From Rhodanobacter sp. T12-5 (GTDB lineage Bacteria > Pseudomonadota > Gammaproteobacteria > Xanthomonadales > Rhodanobacteraceae): 64,000 bases of DNA. Made by a program: the position numbers and the translations under genes. Where the stretch lies: the NCBI RefSeq assembly GCF_008329435.1, contig NZ_NPKN01000004.1:62001-126000 (forward strand). The letters run 5' to 3'. The notes below the pieces were generated by a model that worked only from the letters and a program-made list of their open reading frames with translations, had not been told where the DNA came from and did no database searches. Of the stretch, positions 58,130 to 64,000 are shown one piece after another; the stretch's first letter is position 1; each line of letters begins with the position of its first letter.

Positions 58130-59041
58130 TCAGTGTGCGGCGACGGCTGCCTGCCGCGCCGCCGCCATCGCGGCGAGCTTCGCGCGAATCTGCGGGATCG
58201 CGGCTAGCGTCGCCTTCTCGCCTTCCAGGATGGCCTGGTTCTTCTGCTCGAAATCGGTCGGCCCGATGCCGGCGAGGCGGGGCCGGATCACCACGTCCGC
58301 ACGCGCGGTCTCCTGCGTGGCCAGTTGCTGGCCCATGATGTCGATCGACTGGCTGACGATGTTCATCATGCCCTGCGGATTGCTGCCGTCCGGCCGGGCC
58401 GAGATATCCACCGCGATCACGAAATCGGCGCCGAGCTGGCGTGCCGCATCGACCGGTATGGGGGCGACCACGCCGCCATCGACGTAATGCCGGCCGCGGA
58501 TTTCGGTGGGCTCGAACACCCCGGGAATGCTCGACGACGCGCGCACCGCCTGGCCGGTGTTGCCGCGCACGAACACCGTGCGCTTGCCGGTTTCCAGTTC
58601 GGTGGCGACGGCGGCGAACGGGATCTTCAACCTCTCGATCGATTGGTTGTGCACCAGCCGGTTGACGTAATCCTGCAACGCCTGGCCCTGCACCAGCCCG
58701 CCGGAGAACAGTCGCACATCGCGGATCTTCGCTTCATCGAGACCGAACGCCGTCTCCTGCAGCGCGAACGCATCCATCCCGCTGGCATACAGCGCGCCGA
58801 CCACGCTGCCGGCGCTGGTGCCGGCAACCACGTCCGGGTGGATGCCGCTGGCCTCCAGCATCTTGATCACGCCGATATGCGCAAACCCTTTGGCCGCACC
58901 ACCGCCGAGCGCGAGGCCAATCTTCAATTTCGCCGGTGCCAGCGGCGGCACCACGACAGGCGCGGGGGTGGGTTTGCCGGCATGGAAGCAGGCGCTCAGC
59001 AGGAGCGCGGCGAGCAGCGGAAGCAGGCGGCGGAAGGGCAT
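58130..59041 (-). CDS. Patatin-like phospholipase lipoprotein (RssA-like)
   Basis: A 303-residue patatin-domain protein with a lipoprotein signal peptide (lipobox LSAC at residues 15-18). The oxyanion loop is LGGGAAKGFAHIG, the nucleophile Ser is in GTSAGS and the Asp in the HYVDGG motif. It probably hydrolyses lipids at the inner face of the outer membrane or in the periplasm. It lies 68 bp upstream of the S9 peptidase gene on the same strand and may be cotranscribed. Confidence 0.9.
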   Translation of the reverse strand: MPFRRLLPLLAALLLSACFHAGKPTPAPVVVPPLAPAKLKIGLALGGGAAKGFAHIGVIKMLEASGIHPDVVAGTSAGSVVGALYASGMDAFALQETAFGLDEAKIRDVRLFSGGLVQGQALQDYVNRLVHNQSIERLKIPFAAVATELETGKRTVFVRGNTGQAVRASSSIPGVFEPTEIRGRHYVDGGVVAPIPVDAARQLGADFVIAVDISARPDGSNPQGMMNIVSQSIDIMGQQLATQETARADVVIRPRLAGIGPTDFEQKNQAILEGEKATLAAIPQIRAKLAAMAAARQAAVAAH

Positions 59042-59176
59042 GCGGTGATCGCGTCGGAAAGGGGAATGGTTGGCAGTCTATGGTTGAAACATGGCGCGGA
59101 TAGGGCAGCAGGTCTGACACCATCCTTGCGCTTGTCCGGTTCCATCCTCGAAGGCAGGCGACCGAATGGCTCGATG

Positions 59177-59267
59177 CCCACCGTTGGCCCTGAGCGCAGG
59201 CCCAAAGGGCCCAAGTCGAAGGGCTGGCCGTCGACTCCGCTGCGCTGCGTTCAGGGCGAACGGTGGG
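59177..59267. repeat. Dispersed-type inverted repeat upstream of the patatin gene
   Basis: Arms of 23 bp (59177-59199 and 59245-59267, two mismatches) flank GGGCCCAAGTCGAAGGGC. The wording (GCCCTGAGC, AAGTCGAAGGGC, TCAGGGCGAACGG) is that of an intergenic repeat frequent in Xanthomonadales genomes. It occupies most of the 251-bp gap between the patatin and fbp genes. Confidence 0.7.
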
Positions 59268-59292
59268 TGTCGGGCGACACGATTCGTTCCCT

Positions 59293-60324
<1,032 letters not shown>

Positions 60325-60448
60325 GTCGGGTCCGTGGCAGAAGGAACGCGTATTGTCCCGGCTCCGGCTGAACCGCGCCAGCGGCTGCTGACAGCACGTT
60401 GGCAGCAGGGGGCGACCAAGCTGTACCTCCATAGCGGAGGGACACGGC

Positions 60449-61057
60449 ATGCGCGACACGGTTTATTTCCTGGTATTCGACGGCTTTGCGGACTGGCAGG
60501 CTGCGCTGGCACTGTGCGAGGTCCGTCGCCCCGGCGATTGGCGGGTGCAGACGGTAGGCTTCTCGGCGGCGCCGGTGATGTCGATGGGCGGCCTCATGGT
60601 GCAGCCGGATTCGACGCTGGCCCAATTCGACTTCCAGCGCGCGGCGCTGCTGATCGTGCCTGGCGGCCACCTGTGGCAACGCGGCGAGGGCGAGGTGGCG
60701 GTCGCCGCGATTCGTCATCTGCACGCGGCCGGCGCACCGGTGGCCGCGATCGACAGCGGCGTGCTGGCGCTGGCCCGCGCGGGCCTGCTCGACCATTGCC
60801 GCCATACCGGCAACTGGTCCGGCCAGATCGCCACCCAGGTGCCGGACTACCGCGGTACCGACCAATACGACAGCGACGTGCTGGCGGTCAGCGACGGCGG
60901 CGTGATCAGCGCCAGCCACCTCGGCAGCGTGGAGTTCGCCCGCGAGGTGATCCGCACGCTCGACCTGTACAGCCCGGCTGACCGCGAACACTGGTATCGC
61001 CTGTTCAAACACGCCCAGCCGCCGCCGTGGTGCGTCGGCGAAACCCTGGCCGCCTGA
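60449..61057 (+). CDS. DJ-1/PfpI family protein lacking the nucleophilic Cys
   Basis: A 202-residue flavodoxin-like protein of the DJ-1/PfpI superfamily: [15 protein letters not shown] at the start, [10 protein letters not shown] in the middle. At the nucleophile elbow the sequence is [18 protein letters not shown], with Asp where relatives have Cys. It therefore cannot use the normal thiol chemistry and may be a binding protein. A GGAGGG site precedes the ATG. First of a run of four or five co-directional genes. Confidence 0.87.
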   Translation: MRDTVYFLVFDGFADWQAALALCEVRRPGDWRVQTVGFSAAPVMSMGGLMVQPDSTLAQFDFQRAALLIVPGGHLWQRGEGEVAVAAIRHLHAAGAPVAAIDSGVLALARAGLLDHCRHTGNWSGQIATQVPDYRGTDQYDSDVLAVSDGGVISASHLGSVEFAREVIRTLDLYSPADREHWYRLFKHAQPPPWCVGETLAA

Positions 61058-61067
61058 GGAGAACGCC

Positions 61068-61265
61068 ATGCATGTCACCCTGCAACGCGTCCTGATGGCG
61101 TATCGACCGCTGTACCTCAGCGGCCTGCTTCGGGATGGGCAATACCGGCTGCCGAAGGCCGACCCCGATCATCCGGCGGCCTCCGCCAGCCCCGGCCGGA
61201 CGCGCCAGCGCACCCTGCTGGCCGCGCTGATTCACACCGTCGCGCATCCTCGGAGCAAAGCATGA
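61068..61265 (+). CDS. Small hypothetical protein
   Basis: A 65-codon frame with a GAGGAG ribosome site 6 bp before its ATG. Its stop overlaps the ATG of the GFA gene (ATGA), the coupling typical of real operon genes. The product is basic, without membrane segments ([19 protein letters not shown]). No family recognised. Confidence 0.55.
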   Translation: MHVTLQRVLMAYRPLYLSGLLRDGQYRLPKADPDHPAASASPGRTRQRTLLAALIHTVAHPRSKA

Positions 61266-61666
61266 CAAGGACCTTTCACGGCAGCTGCCACTGCGGCGTC
61301 GTCCGCTACGAAGCCGACATCGACCTCGCCGCCGGCACCGGCCGCTGCAACTGCTCGATCTGTACCAAGACGCGCCATTGGGGCACGGTCGTGAAGCCCG
61401 GCGCGTTCCGCCTGCTGGCCGGCGCGGAGGCGCTGTCCGACTACCAGTTCAACACCCGCAGCGCGCATCACCTGTTCTGCCGGCACTGCGGCGTGCGCCC
61501 GTTCGGACGCGGATATATCGAGGCGATCGGCGGCGAGTACGTGTCGATCAACCTGGCCTGCCTCGACGACATCGAACCGCAGGCATTGATCGACGCACCG
61601 CTGCGTTTCTCCGACGGTCGTCACGACAACTGGATGTCGACGCCGGTCGAGACCAGGCATCTTTGA
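61262..61666 (+). CDS. GFA family (glutathione-dependent formaldehyde-activating enzyme-like) protein
   Basis: A 134-residue zinc-binding protein with the Cys pattern of the Gfa fold: [21 protein letters not shown] and [14 protein letters not shown]. The type member joins formaldehyde to glutathione; many members are uncharacterised. Next to a GST and a DJ-1-like gene, a glutathione-linked detoxification role is plausible. Coupled to the small gene upstream. Confidence 0.9.
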   Translation: MTRTFHGSCHCGVVRYEADIDLAAGTGRCNCSICTKTRHWGTVVKPGAFRLLAGAEALSDYQFNTRSAHHLFCRHCGVRPFGRGYIEAIGGEYVSINLACLDDIEPQALIDAPLRFSDGRHDNWMSTPVETRHL

Positions 61667-61697
61667 TGACACCCGCCGCAACGTCAGGAACCTCGCC

Positions 61698-62327
61698 ATG
61701 AACCAGCCACGCGTCACCTTCTTCCATGCCCCGCAAAGCCGCTCCGGCGGCACCCGCGCTCTGCTCGAGGAGCTCGGTGTCGCCTACGACCTGCACGTGC
61801 TCAACTTGAAGAACGGCGAGCAGCGCGAACCGGCCTACCTGGCCATCAACCCGATGGGCAAGGTGCCGGCGATCCGCCATGGCGACGCGCTGATCACCGA
61901 ACAGCCGGCGGTATTCATCTATCTTGCCGATCTCTATCCCGAGGCGAAGCTGGCGCCGCCGATCGGCGATCCTTTGCGCGGGCCATACCTGCGCTGGCTG
62001 GTGTACTACGGCTCGTGCTTCGAGCCGGCGATGGTCGACAAGTCGATGCAGCGCGAGCCGGCGCCGCCCTCGACCTGCGGCTACGGCGACTACGACACGA
62101 TGCTGAAGACGCTCGTCGACCAGCTGGAAAAAGGCCCCTGGCTGCTCGGCGACGCGTTCACCGCCGCCGACGTGCTGTGGGGCACCGCGCTGAACTGGAC
62201 GACGATGTTCAAGCTGGTGCCGGAACTGCCGGTGATCCGTGCCTACATCGATCGCGTGCTGGCGCGCCCGGCGATGCAGCGTGCGGCGGCGAAGGATGCC
62301 GGGCTGGTCGCCGCGCAGTCGGCTTGA
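61698..62327 (+). CDS. Glutathione S-transferase family protein
   Basis: A 209-residue GST: thioredoxin-like N-terminal domain (VTFFHAPQSRSGGTRALLEE, cis-Pro in GKVPAIRHGD, Glu-Gln-Pro-Ala in ITEQPAVFIYLADL) and an all-helical C-terminal domain (GPWLLGDAFTAADVLW). Active-site residue probably Ser in the first loop. It is 31 bp after the GFA gene and probably part of that operon. Confidence 0.92.
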   Translation: MNQPRVTFFHAPQSRSGGTRALLEELGVAYDLHVLNLKNGEQREPAYLAINPMGKVPAIRHGDALITEQPAVFIYLADLYPEAKLAPPIGDPLRGPYLRWLVYYGSCFEPAMVDKSMQREPAPPSTCGYGDYDTMLKTLVDQLEKGPWLLGDAFTAADVLWGTALNWTTMFKLVPELPVIRAYIDRVLARPAMQRAAAKDAGLVAAQSA

Positions 62328-62388
62328 TCGCAATCGGCCTGATCGCAAGGGGCATGACGGGATGAGTCGTGACGTTCGACGCTGTTCG

Positions 62389-62410
62389 TCATCGCCGATC
62401 CCGGCGATGA
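62389..62410. promoter_or_regulatory. Hairpin just before the YafY-type gene
   Basis: A perfect 9-bp stem TCATCGCCG / CGGCGATGA with a 4-nt loop, ending 7 bp before the ATG. It could hide the ribosome site or be an operator. Confidence 0.45.
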
Positions 62411-62417
62411 TGCGCGG

Positions 62418-63122
62418 ATGCGTCGAGCCGATCGCCTGTTCCTCATCATCCACGCCCTGCGCGGCCGCCGCACCGCGTTGCAGGCGCGCTCGCTGGCGCA
62501 GACCCTGGGTGTGTCGCTGCGCACGGTCTACCGCGACGTCGCCGACCTGCAATTGTCCGGTGTGCCGATCGAGGGCGAGGCCGGCGTCGGCTACGTGCTG
62601 CGCAAGGGTTCGGACATCCCGCCGCTGATGTTCACCGCGAACGAACTCGAAGCCCTGGTGGTCGGATCGCGCTTCGTGCGCGCGTTCGCCGGTACACGGC
62701 TGGCCGAAAGCGCGCAGTCCGCCCTGCTGAAGATCGAGGCGGTGTTGCCGCCCGAGCTGCGCGAACGCGCCATCCGTACGCGGATCTTCGCGCCGGTCTG
62801 GCGCGACCAGCACCGGGATGATTTCGCCGCCCTGATCGACCGCCTGCACACCGCCATCGTCGGCAACCAGGTGCTGCGGCTGGACTATCGCGACGAGGGC
62901 GGCAGCGCCAGTACGCGCGAAGTCGAGCCGCTGTGCCTGTCGTTCTGGGGCGGCAAGTGGACGCTGGGCGCATGGTGCCGGCTGCGCCAGGATTTCCGCA
63001 ATTTCCGGCCCGATCGCATGAACGCGGATACGCCGACCGGCGAGGTCTTTGCCGAAGTCGCCGAGCGCAACCTGTCCGCCTACCTGCGGGCGGTCGGCGT
63101 GGACATGCTCGACCTGGGTTAG
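62418..63122 (+). CDS. YafY family transcriptional regulator (HTH + WYL)
   Basis: A 234-residue regulator: an N-terminal HTH_11 domain (LAQTLGVSLRTVYRDVADLQ) and a WYL ligand-binding domain. The WYL motif reads GKWTLGAWCRLRQ, with Thr for Tyr, followed by RNFRPDRM. It lies after the GST gene on the same strand and probably controls the detoxification genes or itself. A 9-bp hairpin ends just before its ATG. The ligand is unknown. Confidence 0.9.
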   Translation: MRRADRLFLIIHALRGRRTALQARSLAQTLGVSLRTVYRDVADLQLSGVPIEGEAGVGYVLRKGSDIPPLMFTANELEALVVGSRFVRAFAGTRLAESAQSALLKIEAVLPPELRERAIRTRIFAPVWRDQHRDDFAALIDRLHTAIVGNQVLRLDYRDEGGSASTREVEPLCLSFWGGKWTLGAWCRLRQDFRNFRPDRMNADTPTGEVFAEVAERNLSAYLRAVGVDMLDLG

Positions 63123-63277
63123 CCGTCCATATCCCCGTGTCGACGCGTTCGGCCGGATGTGTTCAAGCAGGCGCGGGCGCGGTACGCTCGAAGACCCTGC
63201 CCGGACGATGGCCACATCGCGCAAGCGCGATTCCCGTGTGTCCCTGTCGGTGCCTCCCCGCCATGCAAGGAGTACGC

Positions 63278-64000
63278 GTGAACAAGACCAAGACCCTGAA
63301 GTTCGTCCAGCTGGCCGGCCTCGTGCTTGCCATCGGCCTGTTGCCGGTCGCACGCGCGGAGCCCCCAGTGCCGGCCGGCGACGGCAGCTCCAGCGCGGAT
63401 GCGCGCTTCAAGACCATCTACAGCACCGAATGGGCCTGGCGTACCGGCAGGGCCGGGGTCAGTGCGTCGGGCGAGTCGCAGCCCGACAACGGTCGCCTCG
63501 ATGATGTCGATGCGGCCAGCCAGCAATTGCGGCTGGACTACTGGAAACACGTGCGCACGCAACTGGACGGCATCGACGTGGCGCAGCTGTCGCCGGCCAA
63601 CCAGGTCAACTACGCGGTGTACCGCGAGCAGATCGGCAACTTCATCGCCGACCAGAAATTCCGCAATTGGCAGATGCCGTTCAACAGCGACTCGGCGTTC
63701 TGGTCCGACATCGGCTACGAATTGGGCGGAGGCAAACTGCGCACGAGCGCGGACTACGACAAGTACCTCGACCGCCTCGGCCAGATTCCGGCGTATTTCG
63801 ACCAGCAGATCGCGAACATGCGCGCCGGCCTCAAGCGCGGTTTCAGCGTGCCGCGCGAAGTGCTCAAGGGCCGCGACGCATCGATCGCTGCCGTCGCCGA
63901 ACTGAAAGACCCGACCCTCAGCAGCTTCTACGAGCCGTTCAAGCAACTGCCGGCATCGATCCCCGCCGACCGCGCGCAGGCGCTGCGCGGCCAGGCGGTG
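63278..64000 (+). CDS. DUF885 family protein (3' truncated by window end)
   Basis: The first 241 codons of an exported DUF885 protein. GTG start with an AAGGAG site 6 bp upstream; signal peptide to about residue 27 (LLPVARA). LRLDYWKHVRTQLDGID and YAVYREQIGNFIADQKF are typical of the family, which is thought to be peptidase-like; the zinc motif would lie beyond the window edge. Full members are about 580-600 residues. Confidence 0.85.
   Translation, partial: MNKTKTLKFVQLAGLVLAIGLLPVARAEPPVPAGDGSSSADARFKTIYSTEWAWRTGRAGVSASGESQPDNGRLDDVDAASQQLRLDYWKHVRTQLDGIDVAQLSPANQVNYAVYREQIGNFIADQKFRNWQMPFNSDSAFWSDIGYELGGGKLRTSADYDKYLDRLGQIPAYFDQQIANMRAGLKRGFSVPREVLKGRDASIAAVAELKDPTLSSFYEPFKQLPASIPADRAQALRGQAV

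Noticed and set aside
55725-58487. A 920-codon open frame antisense to the S9 peptidase
   Set aside because: The peptidase has signal peptide, catalytic triad and family motifs; the antisense frame shows no recognisable domain.

Overview
This 64 kb window is high-GC, densely coded DNA from a gammaproteobacterium of the Xanthomonadales, most like the Rhodanobacteraceae (Rhodanobacter/Dyella/Frateuria type). The grounds are the lptM-dapF-DUF484-xerC-hslV-hslU block, the tonB-exbB-exbD1-exbD2-pdxJ order known from Xanthomonas, REP-like repeats typical of the order, and the protein sequences. The species cannot be named from sequence alone. I see no tRNA, rRNA, CRISPR array, insertion sequence or prophage.

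Layout. 1-3.6 kb: end of a carbohydrate operon, with the tail of a glucoamylase-like enzyme, a lipoprotein sugar-binding protein and two MalF/MalG-type permeases; no ATPase gene is present. 3.7-6.8 kb (minus): xthA, a UPF0149 protein, a DUF4336 protein and a pirin. 7.2-8.3 kb: cold-shock gene with a strong terminator, then a HEPN/MNT pair. 8.4-16.5 kb: prlC, gamma-carbonic anhydrase, aroE, a RimK-like ATP-grasp ligase and a divergent GNAT, plus small membrane proteins. 16.5-23 kb: lptM, dapF, DUF484, xerC, hslVU, a conserved hypothetical gene whose 3' end carries a REP element, and ribokinase.

23-33.5 kb is the chromosomal origin region. mnmE, yidC, rnpA and rpmH run leftward. dnaA, dnaN, recF and gyrB run rightward. 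DnaA boxes lie in the rpmH-dnaA gap and a likely oriC lies between dnaA and dnaN. No yidD is seen between rnpA and yidC.

33.8-39.2 kb: a TonB energy-transduction cluster (TPR protein, tonB, exbB, two near-duplicate exbD genes) closed by a strong terminator, then pdxJ and an Sfp-type phosphopantetheinyl transferase on the other strand. 39.3-49.1 kb: an acetate module made of a CrbS-like SSS-domain hybrid kinase, a CrbR-like LuxR regulator, acs, an outer-membrane porin and an MFS transporter. A 19-bp perfect palindrome sits in the acs-porin gap and is a candidate operator.

49.2-64 kb holds accessory and housekeeping genes: GlsB/YeaQ-type membrane protein, an overlapping sulfotransferase/beta-hydroxylase pair, a PA0069-type radical SAM protein, a YtrA-type GntR regulator with ABC ATPase and membrane partner (its operator covers the start codon), an S9 peptidase, a patatin-like lipoprotein, fbp, a small operon (DJ-1-like protein lacking the nucleophilic Cys, small protein, GFA protein, GST), a YafY/WYL regulator and the start of a DUF885 protein cut by the window edge.
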